Positions 23,301 through 34,712 of a stretch of 64,000 bases of DNA are shown one piece after another. The number at the start of each line of letters is the position of its first letter. Position 1 is the stretch's first letter. The position numbers were made by a program, and so were the translations under genes. Origin of the DNA: Phytophthora quininea (Eukaryota > Oomycota > Peronosporomycetes > Peronosporales > Peronosporaceae); the NCBI GenBank assembly GCA_011947345.1, contig JAAVTG010000554.1, positions 186,001 through 250,000 on the forward strand. The letters run 5' to 3'. The notes under the pieces are model-generated. The model was not told the DNA's origin. It saw nothing but the letters and a program-made list of their open reading frames with translations, and made no database searches.

Positions 23301-24584
23301 CTTTCGACGATGGAGTCGAAGAGACAGAAGCGCCACGACGGCAATCCGATGCAGTGGCCAAATTGACAGACCAACTGAAACTGTGGCAGTGGAAATACTT
23401 CGCGCAGTGTCTGTTTGCCAACTCGAGTAAGCAGGACGCCCTCAGGCTTAGCAAGCGGGCTAAAGGGGCGGCGCAGACCATTGAACGACTCAGACAAGCA
23501 GTGGGCCGACTAACTTGGCAAAAACTGGCGTCTAATATGCAAACTCGACATCTTCTGAAGATCGATCGACTACGTGCTGCGCTCATGATGCGAGTATCAA
23601 AGCAACTGGAGCGTAGCCAGCAAGCGTATCACTTTACAATCTGGAGAGATCTAGTTCAACTACAATCTTATCGAAGAAAACTGCGTGCAAGTGCTAAAGA
23701 GTCACTACGTCCTGCGTGTTCACCGTCAACGACAATGGCGCTGGGCAACTGCATTCAACTCTTGCGGCAGTTCTGCGAACCCCTCGAAAAGAAAAGGATG
23801 GAACGTCAAAGTGAAATCTGCTCAGGGCCGCGGATCCGAAGAGCTAATGGGCTATTTGACTGAGATCAACACCAAGGTTGCGAGCTGGAAAGTGGCGGTG
23901 GATCGAAAACTCGTCGAGTTCGCCGAGCGAAACTCTCAGCTGCAGTCACTCCAAAGACGCTGCTCTGAGCTGAAAGACCTGGTGGGTCTAAACCAGCGGC
24001 TGATCGAGGAAATGGAGCGGAGGGCGGCCGGCCAGCAGAGCATCGTGGAAGCGGCCTGGGATTTCGCCACTGCATACAAAGCGTTGTCACCGTCTGCAAG
24101 AGCTCAAGTGTTTCAGTCTCGAGACTTTCTATCGGCCTCAAAGGGTCTAGTCGAAGGTCTGGATTCGTTGGGTATGACTCGCTCCGTCCAAAGACTGAGC
24201 CAAACTCTCAGCGCCAGTCGCATCAAGCAAAACGACAGGATATCGACCACGAAAGCGAACTTCTTGTCTGCTAGTGCGGCACCCAGAGCTTTAACCCCCA
24301 AAGCTTCTCAAACGATAGAGACCAAAATCAAATCGAGAGAGCGCCTAAACGACTCGAATATCGAGCTGCTGGAAGACGCCGTTGGGTCTCTGAAGGGAGC
24401 GATGCACAAGCAGAGATCCCTTCAACGTGAGCTGAAGCAGAAGGAGCATTCCCTGACCGTCACGACCAAGCAGCTGCAGAGACGCAACATGCAGTTCCTG
24501 CTGCTAAGGTCTTTTCTGCAGTGGAAGTGCGCGAGTGGTAACAAAGGAGCCGTCCCAAAGCTCGACCGCAGCCGACGATGGTGA
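20336..24584 (+). CDS. long coiled-coil protein with Sfi1-like W repeats
   Basis: Roughly 1,350 residues of nearly continuous heptad coiled coil (ELKMKEKESLVMDEAET, QLEELQLMLRTDFLEEV, QLKADRDAVVLAKTM and similar). Then comes a Trp/Phe-rich part (23380-23760) with QWKYFAQCLF, HFTIWRDLVQL and QRQWRWATAF, spaced like Sfi1/centrin-binding repeats, and FLLLRSFLQWKCAS near the end. Exon 1 is 20336-20628, exon 2 starts at 20704, and a second intron around 20905-21001 is possible. The start ATG at 20336 needs one base in GGGG 20359-20362. Further one-base losses are seen at 21632-21635, 21849-21852, 22323-22326, 23134-23137 and 23165-23169, plus one site near 23677. Probably a centrosomal, basal-body or flagellar component; this is inference. 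Confidence 0.7.
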
Positions 24585-25167
24585 AGTGATCACTACAATG
24601 TACAAGCAGACATGCATGGAATCTCGCATACCATACTAAAAATGAAACGCTTCGTGGTTGACTAAGCGTTTTGTTGCTCGGCCTTTGTCAAGATTGAAGA
24701 CGACAGGCCGTCGCGGATAGCGTGGTTGCATCTGCGAAATAATTCAAGCGGCGACAACGTGAGCAAGTGCCATCGAGAATTGCGAGCACGTTGGCCCATC
24801 GGACATTTGCGCGCTTTCTTTGCGTGACGGTCGACTTGTGAGAATTTTAATCGAGAGGGCGCAACTGTAGGAATTTTAATCTCCTTTCAGGAAGCAGCAC
24901 CGGAACCTGGATCTTTATCGCTTTCAGAAAGTTATGCTGCCAGGCATCTTACTCGTCAAGACAGAGAGCCATTAGTCGATCACGGACATCTACACTTTCC
25001 TGGTGTTGTCGTAATCGATACGTGACCTGGTGCTTGAGCGGGCTGGTCGTGCATAACGCCGCGAAGTTGAAGCTCCCGATTCAAGCCTCAACGTGATCCG
25101 CTTGAATACATGTACACGCATGAGCTCAGCACCAAGTCGACCGAAGGGTCTGCTAGGCGAGCAAGAC
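24585..25167. other. upstream region of the GH3 cluster
   Basis: About 580 bp with no gene. The part at 24717-24760 resembles 31040-31085, upstream of the third GH3 gene, in the same order (GCGTGGTTG, then AAT, then TCAAG-GG, then GACAAC). This suggests that upstream DNA was duplicated with the genes. Confidence 0.45.
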
Positions 25168-25181
25168 TCACTTGCAAACTT
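25168..25181 (+). promoter_or_regulatory. oomycete initiator-like site of GH3 gene 1
   Basis: TCACTTGCAAACTT lies 35-48 bp before the ATG at 25216. Its place and form match the sites before the other GH3 genes. Confidence 0.55.
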
Positions 25182-25215
25182 ACCATCCAAGACACAAGAA
25201 GAGTCCAAGCGAACC

Positions 25216-27537
25216 ATGCTCAAAAGTGGTTGCTCGCTGTTTGCGTCGCGGCGTTAGGTCTCTCAGCCACCACCGCCGACGACCTCGACGCTCGCGCAGA
25301 GACCATCGTCGACAACTTCACCCCGGAGCAAGTGCTCGGTCAGTTGTCCCAGATCGCCATCTTCGGGCTACTGAACGAGGACTACTCGCTAAATGAAGAC
25401 TTGGTGCGCTACTACGCCAAGTTGCACGTTGGGTCGTTCCTCAGCACCCCTTCACGAACGGACCTAACGAAATTACCGGCGTCCATGGCTGAAACGTTGC
25501 TGAATGGCGTGAAATCATCACGCGTATCCAAGAGATCGTCATGGAGGAGAACGACGGCGTGCCTATGATCTACGGCATCGATTCGGTGCATGGCGCGGGC
25601 TTCATCCTCAACACGACGCTCTTCGGGGCGCAACTCAACGGCGCTGCGACGTTCAACCCCGACTTGGTCTACGAAATGGGTCGCGTGACTGGGGCCGACA
25701 CCCAAGCCGCTGGCATGCCATGGGTGTTCGGCCCGATCCTCGAGATTGCCAGCAACCCGTTGTGGCCCCGAACTTACGAGACCTTCGGTGAAGACCCTCA
25801 CCTCGTGACCGTGATGGCCGACGCTATCGTTCGCGGTCTTTAGAGCAACAACCAGACCGCGGCGTGCATGAAGCACTTTGTCGGATACTCGAAGACCCCC
25901 ACTGGCCACGACAAGGACAGCGTCCAGATGTCAGACTTCGACCTACTCAACTACTTCGTGCCACCGTTCAAGGCTGCGATGGCGGCCGGAGCCATGACAA
26001 CTATGGAGAACTACATCTCCATCAACGGTGTCCCTACCATCGGCAACCGCAAGATTCTGCAGAAGCTGCTGCGAGAAGACATGGCGTTCGATGGGCTAGC
26101 GGTGTCCGACTTTGGCGAGATTGGCTCCATGAACAGCTTCCACCGTGTGGCTCGTGACGCCAATGAGGCCGCCCGCTTCTCGTATACACGCACGGGGATC
26201 GATATGAGTATGGCCTACGACGAAACGATCCTCAACGGCACCAAACTCCTGCTTGCAGAGAGCCCCGAGTACTTTGACCGTCTCAAGGAGTCGGCAAAGC
26301 GCATCATCAAGACGAAGCTAAAGCTCGGTCTGTTCGAAACACCGATCCCTGGCGCTGACGATGTCGCTAGGGTCCGCAATGAAATCGACGTGGAAAAGTC
26401 CCTAGAGATGGCTCGCGAGTCCATCGTGCTGCTGCAGAACAACGACAGTACGTTGCCAATCGCGACCACGGCAAGCGTGTTCCTGACGGGTCACTCGGCC
26501 GATAACATTGGCAACCAGTGTGGTGGATGGAGTGTGAGCTGGCACGGCTACACCGGCAACGACAACTTCGCGAACGGCATCTCTGTGAAGGAAGGAATGG
26601 AGGTCATTGCTGGAGACAAGGTCACCTACTTCAACGGCTTGGACTCGTACGGAAACTACTCGGAGGCCAACTTGACCACCGCTAAGGAATACGCCAGCAA
26701 GGCTGACTACACGATCGCGGTCATCGGCGAGCACCCGTACGCTGAGAAGACCGGCGACCTGAATGATCTGGCACTTCCCCAGGGACAGATCGACTATGTC
26801 AAGGAGCTCGCTTCCACCGGTACCAAGGTCATCGTCGTGCTGTTCGAAGGACGTCCACGTTTGCTCGGCGACCTGCCCGAGAACGTTCACGCCGTTGTCA
26901 ACGGTCTGCTGGCTTGTGAACAAGGAGGCAAGGCGATGGCTGAAATCCTCTACGGTCAAGTCAACCCCAGCGGCCGCATGCCGATCACATACCCCAAGGA
27001 CGCCGGCAACATCCGATCCCATACAACCACCGCGTCTCCACCGAGTGTGCCGACACGAGCTATTGCGTCATGCAGTGGGACTTCGGTACGGGGCTCAGCT
27101 ACACCGACTTCGACTACTCCGACCTCACCCTCAGCAAGACCAACGTCACGTCCAGCACAGATACCATCGACGTGTCGGTGAAGGTGACGAACTCGGGCAC
27201 CATGGCCGGCAAGGAGACGGTGATGCTGTTCCTGACGCAGCCGTACCGCTCCATCTTGGTGCCGGAGGTGAAGCAGCTCAAGAAGTTCTCCAAGATCAGT
27301 CTGGAGGCGGGTGCCTCGCAGACGGTGCAGTTCACGCTGACGGCGGACGACTGGAGCGTGTACTACCCGCAGATCGGCAACGGGTTCAAGCAAGTGGCGG
27401 AGGACACGGACTACGTGATCGCGATCAAGCCGGAGACGGACTGCGACGTGTACAACGAGACTGCCATCGCCAACCCGCTGTGCGCGACGTTCACGTTGCA
27501 GACGGGAGATTACCCGTACGGCGTGTTCCTTGAGTAG
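25216..27537 (+). pseudogene. GH3 beta-glucosidase 1, pseudogene
   Basis: Aligns along its length with the three other GH3 genes: signal peptide, (beta/alpha)8 domain, VSDFGEIGS with the Asp nucleophile, alpha/beta sandwich domain, and C-terminal fibronectin III-like domain ending in YPYGVFLE. Breaks seen: AAAA 25222-25225 just after the ATG and CCCC 25447-25450 (both one base short against paralogues); an in-frame TGA at 25490 where paralogues have Trp; an in-frame TAG at 25841 where they have Gln; and one missing base near 27012 (ATCCG-ATC). The two nonsense codons are substitutions, not run-length changes, so loss of function is likely real. The 3' half stays almost identical to genes 3 and 4. 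Confidence 0.85.
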
Positions 27538-27653
27538 GGTGTGCATATTCAACTAGCAACGTATTTCGAGAAGACATTTTCATCTGACGTTCGTTGTTGT
27601 TTATGGTTTCATACAATCAGTCCGACTAACTCCTGATACTTGGTCGAAGCAGC

Positions 27654-30016
27654 TTACCAGGTCTCGTCGAAGGTGCCGTACGGGTATTCGCCCGTGTTCA
27701 ACGTGAACGTCGCGCACAGCGGGTTGGCGATGGCAGTCTCGTTGTACACGTCGCAGTCCGTCTCCGGCTTGATGGCTACGACGTAGTCGCAGTCCTCCGC
27801 CACCTTCTTGAGACCGTGACCGATCTGCGGGTAGTACACGCTCCAGTCGTCCGCCGTCAGCGTGAAGTTCACCGTCTGCGTTTGGCCGGGCTCGAGGCTG
27901 ATCTTGTTGAATTTCTTGAGCTGCTTCACCTCCGGGATGTTCAGCGATCGGTATGGCTGGATCAGGAACAGCATCACCGTCTCCTTGCCGGCCACGCTAC
28001 CAGAGTTCGTCACGTCCACGGTAGCCACCACTTCCTCAGTCGAGGAAGTCACCTCCGAGTGGCTCAGCTTCACGTCCGAGTAGGTGAAGTCGGTGTAGCT
28101 CATGCCGTGGCCAAAGTCCCACTGGTTCTTGCAGTTGAATGTGTTCCAGTCGGCATCCTCGCAGAGCTGGTTCACGGGGTGGTTGTACGTCATGAGGATG
28201 TTGGCCTGGTCCTTCGGGTAGGTGATCGGCATGCGGCCGCTCGGGTTCACCTTGCCGTACAAGATCTCCGCCATGGCCTGACCGCCAAGCTCACAGGCCA
28301 GCAGACCATTCACCACAGCGTGGACATTCTCGGGGATCTCGCCCAGAAGACGTGGACGTCCCTCAAACAGCACCACGATGACCTTCGTGCCCGTCGAAGC
28401 CAACGCCTTCACGTACTCGATCTGGCCAGCCGGCAGCGCCAGGTCGTTAATGTCGCCGGGCTTCTCGGCGTACGTCTCCTCACCGATCACAGCGATCGTG
28501 TACTCGGCTTTGCTGGCCATCTCCTCGGCCGTCTCCAGGTCCGCCTCCGAATACGAACCGTTCGGGTAGAGTTCGTTGAAGTACGAGAAGCTGTTGTTGC
28601 CCACGATCTGCTCCATGCCGGTCTTGACCGTCACGCCGTGGGTCAGCAGTTCGTCGTGGTCGTGGTAGCCCTGCCACCTGACCGTCCAGCCACCACACTG
28701 GCGACCGACGTTATCGGCGGAGAAACCCGTGAGGAACACCGACGCGTCTTCAGCCAGGGGAGCGTGCTGTCGTTGTTCTGCAGCAGCACGATCGATTCGC
28801 GAGCCAGCTCCAAAGCGGAAGCGACGTCGTCATCGTTGCCGATCAACGCCACGTTTTGCTCACCGGGCACGGGTGTGTCGTACAGACCGAGCTGCAATTT
28901 CATCTTGATGACACGACGAGCCGAAGCCTTCATCCGCTGCAGGTACTGAGGGCTCTGGGCAAGTAGCGCCTTGGAACCGTTGAAGAAGCTCGTGTCGGTC
29001 GCCACCATACTCATGTCAACGGACGCATGCGCCAACGAGAGACGAGTAGCCTCTGTGTAGTTGCGGGCGGTGCGGTGGAAGTCCGTGAGCTGATCGATCT
29101 CGGCATAGTCCGTCACCATCATGCCATCGAAGCCTACGTCGTCACGCAGCAGCGCGTTCATCACCTTGGCATTCTGCACCGTCGGCATACCATTAATGGA
29201 TATGTAGTTCTCCATGGCACTGATCACACCGGCGTCCACGGCCGCCTTGAACGGTGGTAGGAAGTAGTTGAGCAGGTCGTAGTCCGACACCTGCACGGCG
29301 TCCTTGTCATGACCCGAGGGCGTCTTGGTATACACGATCCAGTGCTTCATGCAGGCCGCAGAGTTGTTGTTACTCTGCATGCCACGGATGATCGCGTCGC
29401 CCATGATCGAGTTCAGGTACGTGTCCTCACCGAACGTCTCGAATGTTCGTGGCCACAACGGGTTGCGCGAAATGCCGAGAATGGGGCTAAACGCCCATGG
29501 CACACCCGACGCCTCCGTGTCGCGGCTGGTCACTCGACCTTGCTCGTAGACAAGGTCCGGGTTGAACGAGGCGCCGCCGTTGATCTGCTGGCCGAACAAC
29601 ACCGCGTCCTTGACGAAGATGGCGCCGTGCACCGAGTCGACGCCGTAGACCATGGGGTGGCCGCCGTTCTCCTCCATCGTGATCTCCTGGATCTTGGAGA
29701 CTACCTCACGCCACTTTGCAGCCGTCCACATGTACTCGCCGTTAACGGAGCCCATGTTCAGCGGACTCGTCAGGTACGAGCCGACTCGCATCTTGGCGAA
29801 CTCGCGGACCTTGTCTTCGTCGACTTGGAGATCGTCCGTCATGACTTCGCTGACGTCGATCTGGGTCATTTGGCCGATAATGTCGTCCTCGGTGAAGGTC
29901 GCTAGGATGGCGTCGGCGCGGTCGTCCCATTGGTCTGCCGAGACGAGAGGCACGGTCTGGTGAGCCGCGAGGCCCAGCGCCGTGCAGACCACTGCTGCGA
30001 ACCACGACTTGAGCAT
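27654..30016 (-). CDS. GH3 beta-glucosidase 2 (secreted)
   Basis: Glycoside hydrolase family 3 enzyme releasing terminal beta-D-glucose from cello-oligosaccharides or glucosides. The signal peptide begins MLKSWFAAVVCTALGL and is followed by mature residues near ADQWDDRAD. Catalytic Asp is in MMVTDYAEID. KH motif equivalents (CMKHW, KTPSGHD) line subsite -1. The sandwich domain (FLTGFSADNVGRQCGGW) and C-terminal FnIII-like domain (VDVTNSGSVAGKETVMLFL) are complete. Frame breaks once in the run 28757-28760 (GGGG on +); with one base restored the protein is 787 aa. It is the most divergent member, is inverted relative to the others, and shows little of the sequence homogenisation seen among genes 1, 3 and 4. 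Confidence 0.92.
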
Positions 30017-31679
30017 GACGGTGGTTGTTGGTCTTGGTCTTCTTGGAGTGTTGTTGGACGAAGGCAAAAACGGAAATGACATTGGCGAGCCTGCACTCCG
30101 CTCGAATGCTGTTGTTGCGTCTCCTGGAGGGATTGGCCTGCGAAGTCGTCGCCGTTGTGGTGCTTGGTGCAGATCCGGTCGAGTTCAACGTGTGCATGCG
30201 CCGTCCAACTTCAGTTTCCGCCTCAACAGTTTCCGCCTCAAATCGAGGGATACCGTGCAAGCACCGACTCAAGGCCTTTGTCGAAATGCAGGAGGCATCC
30301 TCTGCTATAGTGTGGTTCCCTCGACATGCGTGCCAAGTCGTTGGCCGGCCTACAGACGGGTGTCATGGTGTTGGTTTGGGAATCTGCAGTATATTGGCGT
30401 TCCACCAGATCGATGGTAGTCGCCGTTCAAGACCCAGCGAGCTACCCACGATAGTCGATAGCCTCCAAATCATGTACACTGTTGCAGGTAATGCGCGACT
30501 AAAATGTGCCGCATGCCTTTGCTGTCTGAAGCACAAGGCAACTTCAACCACGCACCAGTAGAGGTGTCCGTTCTTACAAAGTATCCCAGGGGACGTTCCC
30601 TGCAATCAATTCGTGGCCAGCCAAACATTTCCAACTGGAGTCGCGCGTTGCGCTTCCGCCTCTTGCGAACGACTCACACGAGTACAGTATACCAAAGTGC
30701 GTGCTGTGGAGTCGGAGATACCACGCGCAAGCGCCGCCCTTGCTTTCTTACGGATCTTGCGAGTTACTGTCTTGGTAAAAGTTAACGGATACTTCATCGC
30801 TAACACAAGAACATCGAGGAAACAAGTAACCGGTAGTCATTTGAACCAACCTGAAACTTCGACACCATGCGTCATTTTCGCTCTGGCCGATGCTTGGGTC
30901 CTTCTCGCTCTGTTAATCACTTAGAAGTTTGTCCAGCACGTGCATCTACGACGTGCAGGCGGCGTTGTGGGCGAGAGACAACCGATCACGTCAAGATGGT
31001 AAAGCCTGGCACTAAAATCGCGGTCTTTTGCAGATGATGGCGTGGTTGAATTTCTGGAATAGATCAAGTGGCCGAGTCGACAACAATGGCGGGCATCAGC
31101 ACGTCCCTCGCGAATTACAGGCCTGGCAAAGGCAGAGCCTTGCGCGGTAAGCACTCAACCAACGGTACGCATTCTTCAGGCGTTGGAATCGTAGCGTGTG
31201 TTTGCTTTCTCGTAATATCTGGACGAGTTGTTGGGGATTTTGAGGTTATGAGCCCCGTCTCATGTGCTTGAACATTTGCAGACAACTTCAACACCATGAT
31301 CTGCGTTCCCGCCCGGTAGACGAATGCAAGGCAAAGCTGCTACTAGTATTCACCAAAGTGGTGGCTTCTGCAGCGCTTCCAGCTTCCAGCACCGACGGTC
31401 TCATATAAAATCACATTGAAATAGCCGAAGCTATCTACTCGACCGTACTTCCTCAGGAATGCTATTTCGCGTCGCGCGATCCACATGCAACTACCGAAAG
31501 TTCAGCTTTCGTGTCTTTGCGGTCTTTTACCCAAGCAGCAAACAGGTACCAGCACCATCCCTCGCAATCGAGGAAGCGTGAGCAGGGCACCGAGTTTCCC
31601 GCCACATGCCATGGAAACGAGGTCATCGGACCTCCGCAGGTTCAACAGCTGAGCGGAGCCCCACCGCGTCTCCAAGAAC
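30017..31679. other. intergenic region between GH3 genes 2 and 3
   Basis: About 1.66 kb without a convincing gene on either strand. Small open frames have no domains. It holds the gene 2 promoter at its left edge, and a segment at 31040-31085 similar to DNA upstream of gene 1. It may contain decayed GH3-flank duplications, but I cannot trace more. Confidence 0.45.
30071..30078 (-). promoter_or_regulatory. oomycete initiator of GH3 gene 2
   Basis: Minus-strand TCATTTCC followed by GTTTTTGCC lies 55-62 bp before the ATG at 30016. Confidence 0.5.
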
Positions 31680-31693
31680 TCACTTTTGAACTC
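31680..31693 (+). promoter_or_regulatory. oomycete initiator of GH3 gene 3
   Basis: TCACTTTTGAACTC lies 38-51 bp before the ATG at 31731 and closely resembles the element before gene 4. Confidence 0.6.
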
Positions 31694-31730
31694 GACCATC
31701 GCTTGAGACTGCAGGAGCAAGAATCGCAAG

Positions 31731-34059
31731 ATGCTCAAGACGTGGATCGGAGCTCTGTGCTGCGCTGCGTTGGGCCTCACCGCCGCCAATCGCGCTATCG
31801 ACGAGTACGACGAGCAAGCGCGTTCCATCGTCGAGAACTTCACGGCTGAGCAAGTCGTCGGCCAGCTCGCCCAGGTTGGCATCGGTGCCCTGCTGAACGA
31901 CGACTACTCGCTGAACGAGACGCTGGTGCGCGACTACGCTAAGCTCAAGATCGGTTCGTACCTGACGACGCCCTTCACGAGTGGCCCCAACGATATTACT
32001 GGCGAGGTTGGCTGGGACGTTGCCCAGTGGCGTGCTGTCATCTCGCGCATCCAAGAGATCGCCATGGAGGAGAACGATGGCATCCCGATGGTCTACGGCA
32101 TCGATACTGTGCACGGTGCCGGCTTCATCTTGAACGCGACGATGTTTGGCGCCCAGTTGAACGGCGCCGCGACGTTCAACCCTGACCTGGTCTACGAAAT
32201 GGGCGTCGTCGGCGCCCAGGACACCCGCGCAGCAGGAATCCCGTGGGTGTTTGGTCCAATCCTTGAGATTGCCAGCAACCCGCTGTGGCCCCGGACGTAC
32301 GAGACGTTCGGCGAAGACCCACACCTTGTTTCGGTGATGGCCGACGCTATCGTCCGCGGACTGCAGAGTGACAACGCCACGGCTGCCTGCATGAAGCACT
32401 TCGTAGCCTACTCGAAGACCCCCACTGGCCACGACCAGGACGGTGTCCAGATATCGGACTTTGACCTGTTGAACTACTACGTCCGTCCGTTTAAGGCTGC
32501 TATTGAGGCTGGCGCGTTGACGACGATGGAGAACTACATCTCTATCAACGGCATTCCCGTCATCGGCAACCACAAGATCCTGGAAGTGTTGCTGCGTGAG
32601 GATCTCGCCTACGATGGTATGGCTGTCAGCGACTTTGGTGAGATCGGCTCGATGAACAACTTCCACCGTGTGGCTCGCGACTCGAACGAGGCCGTTCGGT
32701 TCTCGTATACCCACACAGGCATCGATATGAGCATGGGCTACGACGACACGTACTTGAACGGTACCAAACTGCTGCTAGCAGAGAGCCCCGAGTACTTCGA
32801 CCGTCTCAAAGAATCGGCTCGTCGTATCATCAAGTTGAAACTTCAGCTAGGTCTGTGGGATAACCCGATGCCTGGCACCGAAGACGTTGCCAAGGTCCGC
32901 AACGCAGACGACGTGGAGAAGTCCTGGAGATGGCTCGCGAGTCCATCGTGCTACTGCAGAACAACGACAGTACGTTACCGATCCCGACCACGGCAAGTCG
33001 GTGTTCCTGACTGGTCACTCGGCCGATAACATTGGCAACCAGTGTGGTGGATGGAGTGTGAGCTGGCACGGCTACACCGGCAACGACAACTTCGCGAACG
33101 GCATCTCTGTGAAGGAAGGAATGGAGGCCATTGCTGGAGACAAGGTCACCTACTTCAACGGCTTGGACTCGTACGGAAACTACTCGGAGGCCAACTTGAC
33201 CACCGCTAAGGAATACGCCAGCAAGGCTGACTACACGATCGCGGTCATCGGCGAGCACCCGTACGCTGAGAAGACTGGCGACCTGAATGATCTGGCACTT
33301 CCCCAGGGACAGATCGACTATGTCAAGGAGCTCGCTTCCACCGGTACCAAGGTCATCGTCGTGCTGTTCGAAGGACGTCCACGTTTCTCGGTGACCTGCC
33401 CGAGAACGTTCACGCCGTTGTCAACGGCCTGCTGGCTTGTGAACAAGGAGGCAAGGCCATGGCTGAAATCCTCTACGGTCAAGTCAACCCCAGCGGCCGC
33501 ATGCCGATCACATACCCCAAGGACGCCGGCAACGTCGCGATCCCATACAACCACCGCGTCTCGACGCAGTGCGCTGACAGCGAGTACTGCGAAATGCAGT
33601 GGGACTTCGGTACGGGGCTCAGCTACACCGACTTCGACTACTCCGACCTCACCCTCAGCAAGACCAACGTCACGTCCAGCACAGATACCATCGACGTGGC
33701 GGTGAAGGTGACGAACTCGGGCACCATGGCCGGCAAGGAGACGGTGATGCTGTTCCTGACGCAGCCGTACCGCTCCATCTCGGTGCCGGAGGTGAAGCAG
33801 CTCAAGAAGTTCTCCAAGATCAGTCTGGAGGCAGGTGCCTCGCAGACGGTGCAGTTCACGCTGACGGCGGACGACTGGAGCGTGTACTACCCGCAGATCG
33901 GCAACGGGTTCAAGCAAGTGGCGGAGGACACGGACTACGTGATCGCGATCAAGCCGGAGACGGACTGCGACGTGTACAACGAGACTGCCATCGCCAACCC
34001 GCTGTGCGCGACGTTCACGCTGCAGACGGGAATATCCGTACGGCGTTCTGCTGGGCTAG
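31731..34059 (+). CDS. GH3 beta-glucosidase 3, several frame breaks
   Basis: The same architecture as gene 2: signal peptide MLKTWIGALCCAALGL, catalytic Asp in MAVSDFGEIGS, C-terminal FnIII-like domain. The first 1.2 kb reads cleanly. One-base losses follow near 32923 (EKS-LEMARES), near 32997 (TTAS-SVF) and near 33387 (RPR-LGD). A two-base loss near 34031 changes the last residues, so that the expected end is at 34059 while the literal frame runs on to 34100. Unlike gene 1 there is no nonsense substitution. Either this copy is functional with sequencing losses or it is beginning to decay. From about 32940 on it is almost identical in nucleotide sequence to gene 1. Confidence 0.75.
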
Positions 34060-34662
34060 AAAGCTGCAAACTTGACGTTGTGGTGCGTAAGAAAATATAA
34101 AAATACAAGTTTTAATGAAGCACTTGTTCTCACCACTTCCACTGTTTAATGTGTTCCATGATGGAACTTCCATCCAAAACACCAGGCACTAGTAGTGTCT
34201 CTTGGGGTAGTGTGTTAAAAAAAATGTTGGTCGGTTGGTGACAGTTCATGTAAATGAAGACCCCGTCGAAAGCAATGCTGGGCTGGTGTTTGAACGAGTT
34301 GGTAAGAACTGAACTTCAACTGTTTATGCTTGAAGATACCACTGCTTTGCCGGTGCTACATAAGGGCGAAGTGGTGACTCTGGTTGCTCTCGGCTTCGAC
34401 CTCAGATGCCGCGGAAGTTTTACGGTATCAACATCCAATTCAGCACTAGACAACTGTAGCTGCTTCCGATAGCGAGCTTGCAGCGTCAATGCCACTGGCA
34501 CGATTTTAGCCAAAGCTGAAGTGTCGACGCCTTGCACCATATGGTTGTCAAAGTGAACATAGCATTTCAGGGGGCAACTTCAAGTTTATTCCTAAGAAAT
34601 CTAGTGAGCCCAAAGTCCCTGGCGCCGACGGCTACTCGCCGCAAGACTGTCGACGAACTCTT
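34060..34662. other. intergenic region between GH3 genes 3 and 4
   Basis: About 600 bp, AT-richer than the genes, with no credible gene. A short open frame at 34254-34472 has no recognisable domain. Confidence 0.4.
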
Positions 34663-34676
34663 TCACTTTTCAATTC
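34663..34676 (+). promoter_or_regulatory. oomycete initiator plus flank of GH3 gene 4
   Basis: TCACTTTTCAATTC fits TCAYTYYNCAWTTY exactly and lies 37-50 bp before the ATG at 34713. Confidence 0.75.
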
Positions 34677-34712
34677 CCTACCGAGCACACACCACAAGTT
34701 CGCAATTGCAAG

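Noticed and set aside
27816..28949. 377-codon plus-strand open frame antisense to GH3 gene 2
   Set aside because: It is the complement of conserved GH3 coding sequence, rich in His, Arg, Val and Leu. Similar antisense frames lie opposite the other GH3 copies (for example 31680-32714), so they are shadows of codon bias.
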